Of a stretch of DNA of 64,000 nt, positions 17,882 through 28,600 are shown one piece after another. Location of the stretch: NCBI GenBank assembly GCA_947494565.1, contig CANLVG010000004.1, positions 310,001 to 374,000 on the forward strand, given 5' to 3'. Each line of letters starts with the position of its first letter. Position 1 is the stretch's first letter. This stretch comes from an uncultured Flavobacteriaceae bacterium (GTDB lineage Bacteria > Bacteroidota > Bacteroidia > Flavobacteriales > Flavobacteriaceae). Under the pieces are notes generated by a model. That model did not search any database, was not told where the DNA came from, and saw only the letters and a program-made list of their open reading frames with translations. The translations under genes and the position numbers were made by a program.

Positions 17882-19315
17882 ATGAAAAGAAGAAATTTTG
17901 TAAAAAGTACCGCTGCGTTGGCTTCCACTAGTTTGTTGCCTGCTTCTGTATGGGCATTGGCCAAAGACGGAAAACTACGTACTGCGCATATTGGCGTTGG
18001 AGGTATGGGAGGCGAAGATCTTAAGGCGATTTCATCACATGCCCAAGTCGAAGTGGCCGCTTTATGTGATGTGGATTCCGAAAAACTGGGTGCAGCTTCA
18101 AAATTACATCCAAAGGCAAAACTCTTCTCCGATTATCGAATAATGCTCAAGGAAATGGATGATCAAATCGATGCGGTCATTGTTTCCACACCTGACCATA
18201 CACATGCTCCGGCATCAATGATGGCCATGAGCATGAACAAACCCGTGTATTGTCAGAAACCTTTGACGCACCATGTTACCGAGGCAAGGGCGATGAACCA
18301 ATTGGCCAAAGAAAAAGGCTTGATTACTCAAATGGGCATTCAGGTGCACTCATTCTACGACTATAAATTAGCAACACTCTTGATTCAATCGGGAATTATC
18401 GGCAAGGTCAGCAGAGTCCGCGCTTGGTCACCCAAGAATTGGGGTTACGATGGTCCGGTACCTCAAGGCTCGGATCCCGTACCGGAAAACCTGGACTGGA
18501 ACCTTTGGTTGGGTACATCGGCCGAACGAGCTTATAAGAAAGATGTATACCATCCAGGAAATTGGCGAAAATTAATGGATTACGGTTGTGGAACACTAGG
18601 TGATATGGGAGTGCACATTTTCGATACACCTTATAATGCCTTGGCTTTGGACGTGCCTAGGACCATCAAGAACGAATGTCGCGAAACGAACGGTTTCGGA
18701 TTCCCAGAAAACAATACGGTGACCTACGAATTTCCAGGTACCGACTACACTACGGAGACCTTGACTTGGATATGGTCGGACGGCCCAGGCGCCCCTGAGA
18801 TGCACGACGACCTTAAACTGCCAGGGGCTAAAGGGGCAATGAAAGGTTCAGCAGCTTCGAGTGCAGAGGAAGCCTCAGTGAAAGATAAGATGTCACTTGA
18901 TTCCAAAGAAGCGAATATGGATGAATTACCAGAACAGGGCGCAATGTTCATCGGTGAAAAAGGGCGCTTGTTATTGCCACATTTTATGCAATTGCCAAGG
19001 AAAATCGTCGATGGCAAATACGTTGATATTTCGGATGAAATTGCCAAGGTAGGAGCAAAGTATCAGATGGGCAAACCTATTCGAAACTATGAATCGGAAG
19101 GACCGAAACACTATCATCAATTTGTGGATGCCTGTTTGGGCAAAGGGGAGTGTACCGCTCCGTTTTCCTACGCATCAAGACTTACGGAGACCATCCTTTT
19201 AGGGGTCATCGCGGGTCGTTTTCCAAACGAAACATTACACTGGGACGGTGAAAACGGCAAATTCAAAGAAGAGGCGGCCAATAAATTTTTGGATGCCCCC
19301 TACCGAGAATTCTAG
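17882..19315 (+). CDS. Exported Gfo/Idh/MocA family oxidoreductase
   Basis: 477 residues. It begins with a twin-arginine-like leader (KRRNFVKSTAAL) and a hydrophobic stretch. The Rossmann loop GVGGMGG is at about 37-43. STPDHTHAPAS and CQKPLTH follow; Lys of the usual EKP motif is retained but Glu is replaced by Gln, as in the exported sugar-oxidising subfamily. The C-terminal half is the alpha/beta substrate domain. It probably oxidises a sugar or glycoside at C3 with NAD(P) held in the protein, supplying or using 3-keto sugars with the DUF1080 neighbour. The exact substrate cannot be read from the sequence. It lies in the same transcription unit as the genes either side (gaps 12 and 45 bp). 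Confidence 0.82.
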   Translation: MKRRNFVKSTAALASTSLLPASVWALAKDGKLRTAHIGVGGMGGEDLKAISSHAQVEVAALCDVDSEKLGAASKLHPKAKLFSDYRIMLKEMDDQIDAVIVSTPDHTHAPASMMAMSMNKPVYCQKPLTHHVTEARAMNQLAKEKGLITQMGIQVHSFYDYKLATLLIQSGIIGKVSRVRAWSPKNWGYDGPVPQGSDPVPENLDWNLWLGTSAERAYKKDVYHPGNWRKLMDYGCGTLGDMGVHIFDTPYNALALDVPRTIKNECRETNGFGFPENNTVTYEFPGTDYTTETLTWIWSDGPGAPEMHDDLKLPGAKGAMKGSAASSAEEASVKDKMSLDSKEANMDELPEQGAMFIGEKGRLLLPHFMQLPRKIVDGKYVDISDEIAKVGAKYQMGKPIRNYESEGPKHYHQFVDACLGKGECTAPFSYASRLTETILLGVIAGRFPNETLHWDGENGKFKEEAANKFLDAPYREF

Positions 19316-19360
19316 CATTCGGCAAGCAATCGTGTTAACAACCAATCAAACCAATTCTTT

Positions 19361-21013
19361 ATGTTAGGAATATTCTCTTTTATGGGCTTCACGCTCTTGG
19401 TCGCGGTAATCGCTTATTTGGCGACCAGAAAAACTAATGAGAACACATCAGATGGCTATTTTCTGGGTGGACGGAGTTTGACCGCAGGTGTCATTGCCGG
19501 GTCGCTTCTTTTGACAAATCTCTCGACCGAGCAAATCGTTGGTCTGAACGGTAGTGCCTATAAAGACGGTCTTTCGGTCATGGCCTGGGAGACCTTGGCA
19601 GCGATTGCTATGGTGGTAACGGCCATATTTCTATTGCCGAGATATTTAAAGGGAGGGCTGACAACGGTGCCACAGTTTTTGGCGACACGTTTTGACGTCA
19701 CCACGAAAACCATTACTTCGGGACTGTTTTTGACCGGCTACGTGGTGGTGCTATTGCCTGTTATTCTGTATTCGGGATCCGTAGCGATAAGTGGAATGTT
19801 CGATGTACCTACGCTATTGGGCGTGTCGGATAAAACTGCTCTTGTCATATGTATCTGGGGAATCGGAATCATTGGTTCTATTTATGCGGTATTCGGGGGA
19901 CTCAAAGCTGTGGCGGTTTCGGATAGTATTAATGCGGTCGGTCTAATGATAGGCGGAATTCTAATCCCGGTGTTTGGTTTGATGGCCATCGGTGATGGCA
20001 GTGTTATCGCCGGAATCGACATTCTAATGACCACGAATCCAGAACGATTTGACTCAACAGGAAATCACGGTCAAGAGGTACCTTTCAGTACTATCTTCAC
20101 TGGTATGATGTTGGTGCAATTGTTTTATTGGGGCACTAATCAACAGATTATTCAACGTGCCTTGGGGGCAAAGAACCTCGCGGAGGGCCAAAAAGGACTA
20201 CTGCTTGCATCGTTTCTGAAAATACTTGGACCGTTGATATTGGTGCTTCCGGGAATGATAGCCTATCATTATTTTGAAGGTGGCCTAGCCTCGAGTGACC
20301 TTGCTTATCCCGAGCTGGTACGCGCGGTACTGCCCAAAACATTGGTCGGTTTTTTCGCTGCTGTACTTTTTGGAGCCATCTTGAGCTCCTTTAATAGTGT
20401 TCTAAATAGTTCGGTGACCTTGTTCGGTATCGATATCTATAAACAACATGTCAATCAAGGAGCATCCGAAAAGACCGTAGTAAAATATGGAAAGATATTC
20501 GGTATTTGTTTGGCTTTGGCCGCCATGTTCATCGCACCTATGATCGCAAATGCCGGTAGTTTGTTCAACTATTTGCAGGAAATAAACGGTATTTACAGTA
20601 TTCCTATATTGACTATCATTGTTGTGGGTTATTTAACGAAGCGAGTACCTGCAATAGCGGCAAAAATTGGTATTCTTTCAGGGTCGATTCTTTATATCAT
20701 TAGCCAATTTATACTTAAGCCCGATTTGGTGAATACCGCTTTGGAAGAAGCAAAGGCTTCCGGTATTACAGATGAGGCGGCATTGAGGTTGGTAGAGGCG
20801 GATGCTTACCCTCATTTTCTTCATGTCAATTTAATCTTGTTCTTGTTGAATGTCGGTATTATGCTCATCATTGGAAAATTGTATCCGCGTGAAACGGCTT
20901 ACGAGCAAGAATATACCAAACAAGTATCGATTGAACCGTACAAATATGTAAAGCAGGTGGGTATTGCGATTAGCGTAATCGTGATAGGCATCTATATTTA
21001 CTTCGCAAAGTAG
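19361..21013 (+). CDS. Sodium:solute symporter family sugar transporter
   Basis: 550 residues of almost continuous hydrophobic segments, about 13-14 transmembrane helices, with the N-terminal pattern GYFLGGRSLTAGVIAG and LLTNLSTEQIVGLNG of the sodium:solute symporter (SLC5) family, closest in appearance to the YidK/SglT-like sugar branch. It should import a monosaccharide or sugar derivative across the inner membrane with sodium. It is the last gene of the cassette that starts at 15705 and is followed by a strong hairpin terminator, so its cargo is probably the product of the preceding oxidoreductases and DUF1080 hydrolase. It could also serve xylose uptake for the convergent xylBA genes. Confidence 0.88.
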   Translation: MLGIFSFMGFTLLVAVIAYLATRKTNENTSDGYFLGGRSLTAGVIAGSLLLTNLSTEQIVGLNGSAYKDGLSVMAWETLAAIAMVVTAIFLLPRYLKGGLTTVPQFLATRFDVTTKTITSGLFLTGYVVVLLPVILYSGSVAISGMFDVPTLLGVSDKTALVICIWGIGIIGSIYAVFGGLKAVAVSDSINAVGLMIGGILIPVFGLMAIGDGSVIAGIDILMTTNPERFDSTGNHGQEVPFSTIFTGMMLVQLFYWGTNQQIIQRALGAKNLAEGQKGLLLASFLKILGPLILVLPGMIAYHYFEGGLASSDLAYPELVRAVLPKTLVGFFAAVLFGAILSSFNSVLNSSVTLFGIDIYKQHVNQGASEKTVVKYGKIFGICLALAAMFIAPMIANAGSLFNYLQEINGIYSIPILTIIVVGYLTKRVPAIAAKIGILSGSILYIISQFILKPDLVNTALEEAKASGITDEAALRLVEADAYPHFLHVNLILFLLNVGIMLIIGKLYPRETAYEQEYTKQVSIEPYKYVKQVGIAISVIVIGIYIYFAK

Positions 21014-21032
21014 CCTGAAAAATTTGGTCAAC

Positions 21033-21067
21033 AAAAAGGGGTGCCCAGATTGGGATACCCCTTTTTT
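21033..21067. terminator. Bidirectional rho-independent terminator
   Basis: The arms AAAAAGGGGT and ACCCCTTTTT pair perfectly, with a further inner GCCCA/TGGGA pairing, and T or A tracts flank both sides. The hairpin lies 19 bp after the symporter stop and 19 bp before the xylA stop on the other strand, so it can end both transcription units. Confidence 0.85.
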
Positions 21068-21086
21068 ATTTGTACACTAGTGTGGG

Positions 21087-22412
21087 CTAAATATATTGGT
21101 TGATGATGTTTTCGAACAATTCTTGTTTGCCACTTTGCAATTTCAATTCCCCATTTTCCTTGGCAATTTCATAGAGGTCGGCGAAGTTGAGTTTTCCAGC
21201 TTCGAAATCTTTCCCCTTTCCCGAATCAAAAGAGCTGTAGCGTTGTTCACGTAATTGATCATAGGGCGATGAGGAAATAATCTTATCCGCTACCAAAAGG
21301 GCCCGTGCGAATGTATCCGCCCCACCAATATGGGCGTGGAATACATCATCCATATCCGTAGAGTTCCTTCTGATTTTTGCATCGAAATTGATGCCGCCAC
21401 CTTGGAGACCACCAGCTTTTAAGAAGACGAGCATCGCCTCGGTCACTTCGGTGATATTGTTGGGGAACTGATCGGTATCCCATCCGTTTTGGTAATCCCC
21501 TCTGTTTGCATCTACGCTTCCGAGCATACCATGCGCGGCAGCCACTTCAAGTTCATGCTGCATCGTATGACTGGCCAAGGTCGCATGATTGACCTCGATG
21601 TTGATCTTAAAATCATCCTGTAATCCGTATTGGTGCAGGAACCCGACCACGGTAGCACAATCGAAGTCATATTGGTGTTTCATCGGCTCCATAGGTTTCG
21701 GCTCGATAAAGAAAGTGCCTTTGAATCCTTGGGCTCTTGCATAGTCACGCGCCATACCTAAAAACCTTCCCATATGGTCTACTTCACGTTTCATATCGGT
21801 GTTCAGGAGTGACATATAACCTTCTCGACCTCCCCAGAAGACATAATTCTCCCCGTCTAATTCCATGGTTGCATCAAGGGCCAATTTAACCTGGCCACCT
21901 GCCCGCGCCAAGACGTTGAAATCGGGGTTGGTAGATGCCCCGTTCATGTATCTTGGATTGGAAAAGCAATTTGCCGTGCCCCATAACAATTTCACACCCG
22001 ATTCGGCTTTCTTGTTTTTAATATAATCCACTATGGTCGCCAGACGTTTTTCCGATTCAGTAAAAGTGGATGCTTCCTGGATCAAATCGAAATCATGAAA
22101 GCAGAAATAGTCAAAACCCATTTTGGTGATGAACTCGAAAGCGGCATCGGCCTTTTCTTTGGCCGCTTCAACAGCATCGGATGGCTGGTCCCATGGGAAA
22201 TTCTGCGTTCCAGGACCAAAAGGATCGGCCCCTTGGCCACAGAAGGTATGCCAGTAAGCAATGGCAAATTTAAAATGTTCTCGCATTGATTTGCCAGCGA
22301 CAACCTTATCCGGATCATACCATTTGAACGCCAATGGATTGTCGGAATCCTTGCCTTCGAATTTAATTTCCCCTATTCCTTTGAAATATTCTTTGTTTCC
22401 AATGAGTGCCAT
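21087..22412 (-). CDS. xylA: Xylose isomerase
   Basis: 441 residues, the normal length of the long (class II) xylose isomerases. It converts D-xylose to D-xylulose (and glucose to fructose) in the cytoplasm with divalent metals. Visible signatures include FCFHDFD with the catalytic His near residue 100, FIEPKPMEP and [15 protein letters not shown] in the metal site, and [17 protein letters not shown]. It follows xylB on the same strand with a 46-bp gap that consists almost wholly of five copies of a heptanucleotide repeat ending six bases before this start codon. Its transcript ends at the bidirectional hairpin shared with the symporter gene. Confidence 0.97.
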   Translation of the reverse strand: MALIGNKEYFKGIGEIKFEGKDSDNPLAFKWYDPDKVVAGKSMREHFKFAIAYWHTFCGQGADPFGPGTQNFPWDQPSDAVEAAKEKADAAFEFITKMGFDYFCFHDFDLIQEASTFTESEKRLATIVDYIKNKKAESGVKLLWGTANCFSNPRYMNGASTNPDFNVLARAGGQVKLALDATMELDGENYVFWGGREGYMSLLNTDMKREVDHMGRFLGMARDYARAQGFKGTFFIEPKPMEPMKHQYDFDCATVVGFLHQYGLQDDFKINIEVNHATLASHTMQHELEVAAAHGMLGSVDANRGDYQNGWDTDQFPNNITEVTEAMLVFLKAGGLQGGGINFDAKIRRNSTDMDDVFHAHIGGADTFARALLVADKIISSSPYDQLREQRYSSFDSGKGKDFEAGKLNFADLYEIAKENGELKLQSGKQELFENIINQYI

Positions 22413-22417
22413 ATCTT

Positions 22418-22457
22418 GAGTTATGAGTTATGAGTTATGAGTTATGAGTTATGTTAT
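22418..22457. repeat. Heptanucleotide tandem repeat between xylB and xylA
   Basis: Five perfect copies of GAGTTAT (ATAACTC on the coding strand) run from 22418 to 22452, followed by a partial sixth copy. They fill most of the 46-bp spacer between the xylB stop and the xylA start, ending six bases upstream of the xylA ATG. Slipped-strand changes in copy number would alter the spacer and the translation-initiation region without touching either protein. Confidence 0.95.
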
Positions 22458-22458
22458 T

Positions 22459-23940
22459 TTATGTATGTAGTAGTTGTTGCAATTCGTTTTTCCAGTTTTG
22501 ATAGGCCTTGAGATAGGGTGCTGTATTTTCGGCTGGTTTAAAACCCATGACATAGTCATTATCCATCAGCTTTTTTCCGAAAGTTTTAAAATCACCGTGG
22601 TGCAACTCACAGGCCCTAGCGGCTCCGATGGCTCCTGTGGTATTATAAATCTCTATTTCTTGACCTATTAAAGTGGCGATGGTCTGAGAAAATATATCGG
22701 AACGAAAAAGATTGTCATTTCCTGCGCGGATAACTCCTGGATCGATGCCATCGGAGGTCATAATCTCCATTCCATATACAAAGGAAAAGGCTATGCCTTC
22801 CAAGGCCGCTCTGCAGAGATGAGCCTTGTTGTGATTGTTGAGGTTGATATTTGACATCCTTGTGCCTAAGGTCTGGTTGTTCAACATGCGTTCCGCCCCG
22901 TTTCCAAATGGGTGAATGGTGACGCCATCGGAGCCAATAGGCACCGAAGCGGCCAAAGCGTTCATTTCTTCATAATCGGTGACATCAAGATTATTCATTA
23001 ACCAACGATATTGAATTCCGGATCCATTGATACATAGTAATTTACCGATTCGTGTATTCGATTTATCGTAATTTACATGGGCGAAATTATTGACCCGGGT
23101 GCTTTCTTCGCTAGATAAGCTTTCCGTAATGGCATAAACAACTCCTGAGGTACCACCCGTTGCGGCTACTTCCCCCGGGTTGAACACATTTAGTGAAAGC
23201 GCATTGTTCGGTTGGTCTCCTGCTCGGTATAGAATGGGTGTACCTTCCGCCAAACCTGACTCGGAAGCGCCTTGACGAGAGACATAAGCTTGTGTTGAAA
23301 AGGTATCCACTAGTTCAGGAACGAGATTTTCATCGATGCCATAATGCTCAAGAAGCCAGTTGGCGACACTATTTTGCCGAAAATCCCAAAAAATACCTTC
23401 TGAGAGTCCGGAAATGGTAGAATTTATGGTGCCGCTAAGTTTATAGGCAATGTAGTCGCCTGGCAGCATGAATTTGTAGGTCCGGTTAAAAAGCTCAGGT
23501 TCGTTTTCTTGGACCCATCGTAATTTAGATGCTGTAAAATTGGCGGGGGAGTTGAGTAACCTATCAGCACATTGTTGATTTCCTAGCTGATCAAAGGCCC
23601 TCTGACCAATAGCCACCGCTCTACTATCGCACCAAATAATGGAATTCCGCAAGGGTAACCCGTCCGAGTCTACGATTACCAATCCGTGCATCTGATAAGA
23701 AATGCCTATGCCTTCAATCGAGGAAGGCGCTACCTTATTTTCGGAAATCAACCTCTGAGTCGCTGAGCAGACATGCTTCCACCAGTCATCAGGATGCTGT
23801 TCGGCCCAGCCATTTTGAACTGCGGTGATTTCCATTTCAACGGAAGGCTCGCTCACGAGGGCAACGCTCTTTCCGGATTTACGTTCTACAAGCGCTGCTT
23901 TAATGGATGAGCTTCCAATGTCAAAACCGATGGCATACAT
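22459..23940 (-). CDS. xylB: Xylulokinase
   Basis: 493 residues of the FGGY sugar kinase family. It phosphorylates D-xylulose to xylulose 5-phosphate, feeding the pentose phosphate pathway. The phosphate-binding loop GFDIGSSSIKAALVE starts the protein, SYQMHGLV is the xylulokinase-type segment, and AGDQPNNAL and ATGGTSGVVYA mark the catalytic-base and adenosine-binding regions. It is upstream of xylA on the same strand. A promoter with TTTG and TATCTTTC boxes precedes it by about 20 bases, just past the susCD terminator, so xylBA is a separate transcription unit rather than a readthrough tail of susCD. Confidence 0.96.
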   Translation of the reverse strand: MYAIGFDIGSSSIKAALVERKSGKSVALVSEPSVEMEITAVQNGWAEQHPDDWWKHVCSATQRLISENKVAPSSIEGIGISYQMHGLVIVDSDGLPLRNSIIWCDSRAVAIGQRAFDQLGNQQCADRLLNSPANFTASKLRWVQENEPELFNRTYKFMLPGDYIAYKLSGTINSTISGLSEGIFWDFRQNSVANWLLEHYGIDENLVPELVDTFSTQAYVSRQGASESGLAEGTPILYRAGDQPNNALSLNVFNPGEVAATGGTSGVVYAITESLSSEESTRVNNFAHVNYDKSNTRIGKLLCINGSGIQYRWLMNNLDVTDYEEMNALAASVPIGSDGVTIHPFGNGAERMLNNQTLGTRMSNINLNNHNKAHLCRAALEGIAFSFVYGMEIMTSDGIDPGVIRAGNDNLFRSDIFSQTIATLIGQEIEIYNTTGAIGAARACELHHGDFKTFGKKLMDNDYVMGFKPAENTAPYLKAYQNWKNELQQLLHT

Positions 23941-23965
23941 AAATTTAATCCCGTATTTAGGGAAA

Positions 23966-23997
23966 GAAAGATATTGCTTTTTGTATTGGGTAGCAAA
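23966..23997 (-). promoter_or_regulatory. Bacteroidota-type promoter of xylBA
   Basis: Reading on the minus strand, TTTG (23994-23997) is followed after exactly 20 bases by TATCTTTC (23966-23973), one mismatch from the -7 consensus TAnnTTTG. The start codon of xylB lies 25 bases further on. Position directly after the susCD terminator supports the assignment. Confidence 0.5.
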
Positions 23998-24003
23998 TAG
24001 CGC

Positions 24004-24042
24004 AAAAAAAAAGCCCCGACGGAGTGACCGTCAGGGCTTTTT
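24004..24042 (-). terminator. Rho-independent terminator of susCD
   Basis: A 15-bp stem with a five-base loop joins AAAAAGCCCTGACGG and CCGTCGGGGCTTTTT on the minus strand and is followed by a run of T. The single non-Watson-Crick position forms a U-G wobble only in the minus-strand RNA, which orients it as the end of the susD transcript. Confidence 0.9.
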
Positions 24043-24063
24043 ATAACACCTAAAATAAAATAT

Positions 24064-25635
24064 TTAGTATCCTGGGTTTTGAACTAAATTTGGATTTGCC
24101 AACAGCTGGGCCGAAGGAATCGGGAATAGTTTGAACGTATCGTTTCCTACGGAACCAGGGGCCTTGAATAGCCAGTCTCTGGTGTATTGCCCGAAACGTA
24201 TCAAATCGTTTCTACGCCATGCTTCTGCATACAATTCGCGTCCTCTTTCATCCAATAGATCTTGTTCGGATACAGAACCTAATGGTGAGGCTTTACGAAG
24301 TACACGAAGTTCATTGACCATGGCCGTAGGGTCTCCACCACTGCGCATCATCGCTTCTGCCTTCATTAAATGGGCATCGGCATATCTAAAAATAATTTTA
24401 TGACCGGTGAATGCGCCATAGCGAGGGTTGTATTTAATGACGCGAATACCAGTAGTCTCATCATTATTGATAATGTTAGGAGCACCATCGCCATCCAAGA
24501 AATCCCTTTTAAAGGTAAGCGGTGCGCCCGCTCTATCTTGAAGTGGAGTGCCATCGAAATCGTACTGTTGCCCAATAAGGAAACCATTACCTACCTGAGA
24601 ATCTTCTAAGTCGCCATCACCACTTGGCGGTACACCACCACGACGCTCTTCTTGTCCGTCAAGTAATGTAAAGTCCACTTCCATCCGGTTAGAATCGGTA
24701 TCACCTTCGAACAAATCATAGTACTCGGCTAGCGTGGCAAAGCCATTCCATCCACCTCCACCTTGAGTAAGTGAATTGTAGTGAAGTCCATTGAAAATAA
24801 CGTTTCCAGTACTGGAGGCTAAGTGCCAAATAGTTTCATTGTCGGCCGACTCACGGAAAAGGTCAAAATAACCTTCCTGAAGTTCATACCCTTCTCCGGC
24901 AATCTCATCTACTAAGGAAATCACCTGAGCCATATCTCCTGCATCAGGACTTCCACCTAAGTAAATATGCTTATTGAGCAAAAGCTTGGCCTTTAAGAAT
25001 CGGGCAGCAGCTTTACCTGCTCTACCATTAGCTTCGTCACCACCTGCCGCAATGGTAGGAAGGTTACTAATAGCCGTGTCGATATCCGAGATGATGAAAT
25101 CATAGGCTGCTTGGCCTGTCAAGATTTCAGGAATTGAACGTGATGGTAAGGTAACATCACGGAAAGGTACCTGCCCGTAGAAATCCAATATCGTCCACAT
25201 ACTCAAAGCACGCAAGAATGTAGCATCACCTATGTTCTGAGGGGTGGGGTTACTTCTAGAGTCTAGAATTTGCGAAGCGATCAATTGATTTCCGTTCCAC
25301 TCATCCCAAGTACCTATAACGAAAGGATGCTCGGGAGTCCAAAGGTGTTGGTGCAAACTTGACCATTGACCATTATCACCCCAGTCAGTACCACGTGTGG
25401 GTACGATGGCTGCATCTGTGGTTACTTCCATAAAGGAATGACGGTTACCTTGATTTTCCATTTGACCACGTACACGATTGTACAGTTCGTCGACTGCCGA
25501 ATTGGTATCTGCCAAACCTTGGAAACCTTCGGTAATAATCGAATCGGTTTCTTCAATCTCCAAATCGGTACAGGATACAAAACCTATACTCAACAAGAGC
25601 GCAAATGCGTAAAGTTTTAAATTAATTTTTTTCAT
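24064..25635 (-). CDS. SusD/RagB-family surface glycan-binding lipoprotein
   Basis: 523 residues from the ATG at 25635; three extra upstream codons start with TTG and add nothing. A lipoprotein signal ends in IGFVSC, followed by acidic residues as in surface-exported Bacteroidota lipoproteins. The fold is the TPR-rich SusD type: FLRALSMWTILDFYG and AARFLKAKLLLNK are typical helices, and the C-terminal DERGRELYAEAWRRNDLIRFG is the conserved SusD/RagB block. It caps the partner SusC barrel and captures oligosaccharides at the cell surface. It follows susC by 17 bp and is ended by a strong terminator. No SusE/F-like gene follows. Confidence 0.95.
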   Translation of the reverse strand: MKKINLKLYAFALLLSIGFVSCTDLEIEETDSIITEGFQGLADTNSAVDELYNRVRGQMENQGNRHSFMEVTTDAAIVPTRGTDWGDNGQWSSLHQHLWTPEHPFVIGTWDEWNGNQLIASQILDSRSNPTPQNIGDATFLRALSMWTILDFYGQVPFRDVTLPSRSIPEILTGQAAYDFIISDIDTAISNLPTIAAGGDEANGRAGKAAARFLKAKLLLNKHIYLGGSPDAGDMAQVISLVDEIAGEGYELQEGYFDLFRESADNETIWHLASSTGNVIFNGLHYNSLTQGGGGWNGFATLAEYYDLFEGDTDSNRMEVDFTLLDGQEERRGGVPPSGDGDLEDSQVGNGFLIGQQYDFDGTPLQDRAGAPLTFKRDFLDGDGAPNIINNDETTGIRVIKYNPRYGAFTGHKIIFRYADAHLMKAEAMMRSGGDPTAMVNELRVLRKASPLGSVSEQDLLDERGRELYAEAWRRNDLIRFGQYTRDWLFKAPGSVGNDTFKLFPIPSAQLLANPNLVQNPGY

Positions 25636-25652
25636 GAGTAACAATTTTTTTA

Positions 25653-28600
25653 TTAAAATGATGCGTTTATTCCGAAGGTGAATGTTCTTGGATTTGGAAA
25701 TCCAGACCAGTCAATACCCCTTGTTGGAACTCCGGAATTCAGGTCTCCAGTGTTGACCGTAATTTCAGGATCTAGACCTGAGTAATCGGTAATCAAGAAT
25801 AAATTCTGTCCTGTTACTGATAAGCGAAGGCTTTTGAACAAGCCGTCACCTTTAAGAGGCCAATTATAGCCAATGGTTGCGTTCTGGAAACGGACAAAAT
25901 CACCTTTTTCCAAATATCTGGTCGAAACGTCAGCCGATGTTCCCGCAGCTTCTCCGCTGGTAACAACATCTCTTGTCACGTTTCTGGCATTGGTAAGCGA
26001 TCCTGTGGTGAAAAGTCCATTTGAAGTGTTGTTGTAGACCGAGAATCCAAACTGACCATTGAAGTACGCGGCGAAATCAAACCGTTTGACTCTTAAGTTC
26101 AAGGAAAGACCCGTAGTGACATCCGGAAGTGCATCCTCACCTACGAAAATCTTATCTCCCTCACTTGTAGCGCTCCCTACACCATCACCATCTTGGTCTC
26201 TAAAGGTTGGCTGACCTGCAGAATCAAGGCCGGTGTATTCAGCCATATAGTAGGAGAACAATGATTGTCCGGCGGCAAATCGCTGTGCAAATGCACCAGA
26301 AAGTCCTTGTCCGTTTACAGCACCTGTGTTGATGAGTCCTGCAAAATCCTGAACCTCATTTTCGTTGTATGCAATGTTGAAAGAGGTTGAGAAATTAACA
26401 TCTTCTTTTTGAATCCAATCGTAAGCTATGGCAAATTCAATACCTTGGTTAACGATTTTTGCATCTACGTTACCGAACTGGAATGGGTCAATTGCCGGAG
26501 CCGCTGGCGGAGTTCGAAGCAATACATCACTTGTGGTGTTTTGATATACATCGATACTACCTGAAAGTCGATCGTTTGCAAAACCAAAATCAAGACCTGC
26601 GTTCAAGTTCAAGGTAGGTTCCCATTTCAAATCAGGAACGTCAGTGGCCACAATTCTCAATCCGTTCGCGTTAACGGTCAAATCATTTTGAATTGTATAT
26701 CCGTTGTTGAAATCGGTGAAGCGTTGTCTGGCTACAAAATTACCGTAACCCAAACCATCTTGGTTACCCGTAACCCCTGCACTTAAACGAAGCTTAAGTG
26801 TTGAAACATTGTCGCCAACAAAATCCTCTTCGCCCAATTGCCAGGCAAAAGCACCTGAAGGGAAAATACCGTATTGATTTTCTGGGCCGAAACGCGACGA
26901 ACCATCCGCTCTGACCGTTGCCGTAAACAGATACTTACTGGCAATCGAATAATTGATTCTACCGAAGAAAGATTGTAGCTCATCCGTATTATCAAAGGTA
27001 TCGGCAATTACGGCGCGTACCTTTCTCGTGAATCCGAAAGGGGTAGGGTCACCTGCTACAACAGACGGAAGTAATCGGTTCACCTGAAGTTGATCAAAGT
27101 TGGTGCCGAAATAGAATTGCTGAAAGTCCCCTGAAATAGTGCTCTGAGCTCCATTTACGGTTTCTTGAAGGTCAGATACCATTTGATTTAAGTTGGTCGT
27201 ACCAAATCCTCTTGCATTTACATTTCTTCCAACGGTTTTGAAATCTTGATATGAGAAACCTACCAATACATCCAGATTTGAGTTTTCAAATGCTTTTGTA
27301 TAATTTAAAGTAGCTTCCAATAGTCTGTTTTCACGCTCTAGGGTGTTATAGGTTCCAAAACCTACATCTTGAATACCGTCGATATTTCTAACTGCCGAGG
27401 AAATAACGGAGTTGTTTTCACCTTCTGACCGGTCGTAACCCAGATTTACTTTAGCTGTTAATTCATCGGTAATCTTGTATTCTGCGGAACCGTTTAACAG
27501 AACCCTGTCGGTATTTGTTCGGATCTGGCTATTGGCCAAGTAGTTCGCCGGTGAAAGTAGGCCGCCTTGGGCAGCAAAACCGGTAGAGGTAGACCATGTA
27601 GGGTTCGCAGAATAAGCAGCACCTAAGACATCACCTCGGAACCCTGCTCCACCTGCCAAAGGTGCAGTTTCATCATTTACCCTTGAAATAGTGGCAGCAA
27701 CACTTAACACCAATTTATCATCTAAAAAGCGATGTCTGGCATTCACACGACCTGTGATACGCTCAAGGTCGGTTTTTTCGATTACACCGAATTGCTTGCT
27801 ATACCCAAAAGTGGCTCGAATGTTTCCTTTGCCATAATTATTTGAGTATGAAATGTTATTGTTTGTCGAAGCCGCTGTTCTGGTAATGAAATCCTGCCAA
27901 TCCGTATTATTTCCGAAATCCGTAGTAGCCAAATCGGCATTGGGGTTGAATTGAAATACAGCAGGTACGAATTCATCCGCATTTAATAAATCGTAATCAT
28001 TTGCGGGCTTAGAGACACTTAAACTACTTGAGAATTCGATTACACCACCTTGTGATGACTTACCGCTTTTCGTAGTGATGATGACTACCCCATTTGCACC
28101 TCTTGAACCATATATAGCGGTTGCAGAGGCATCTTTCAGAACACTGATGCTTTCAATGTCCGAAGGGTTTAAGAAGTTCAACGGGTTCCTTGCCGCAGTA
28201 GTTCCACCGTTTCCACCGCCACTACCGGCATTACCATCAGGAGAAGTGTTTTCACCTGATAACGGAATACCATCCACTACAAACAGCGGATTGTTGTTGG
28301 CACGAACAGAGTTGGAACCCCTAATGTTGATGGAAATACCAGCACCAGGCTCACCACTCGTTTGTTGAATGTTCACACCAGCGGTCTTACCCTGAATCAG
28401 TTGTTCAGGTGAAGCGATAACACCACCGTTGAAATCCTCGGCGCTAACTGCCGTAACGGAACCGGTCGCATCTTTGACCGTTGTGGTACCATAACCGATT
28501 ACCACTACTTCCTCCAAAGCTTCTGCATCTTCCTGCATGGTCACGTTAATCGTTGTCTGACCATCCACCGCAATTTCCCTGGTTAAGTAGCCAATGTAGC

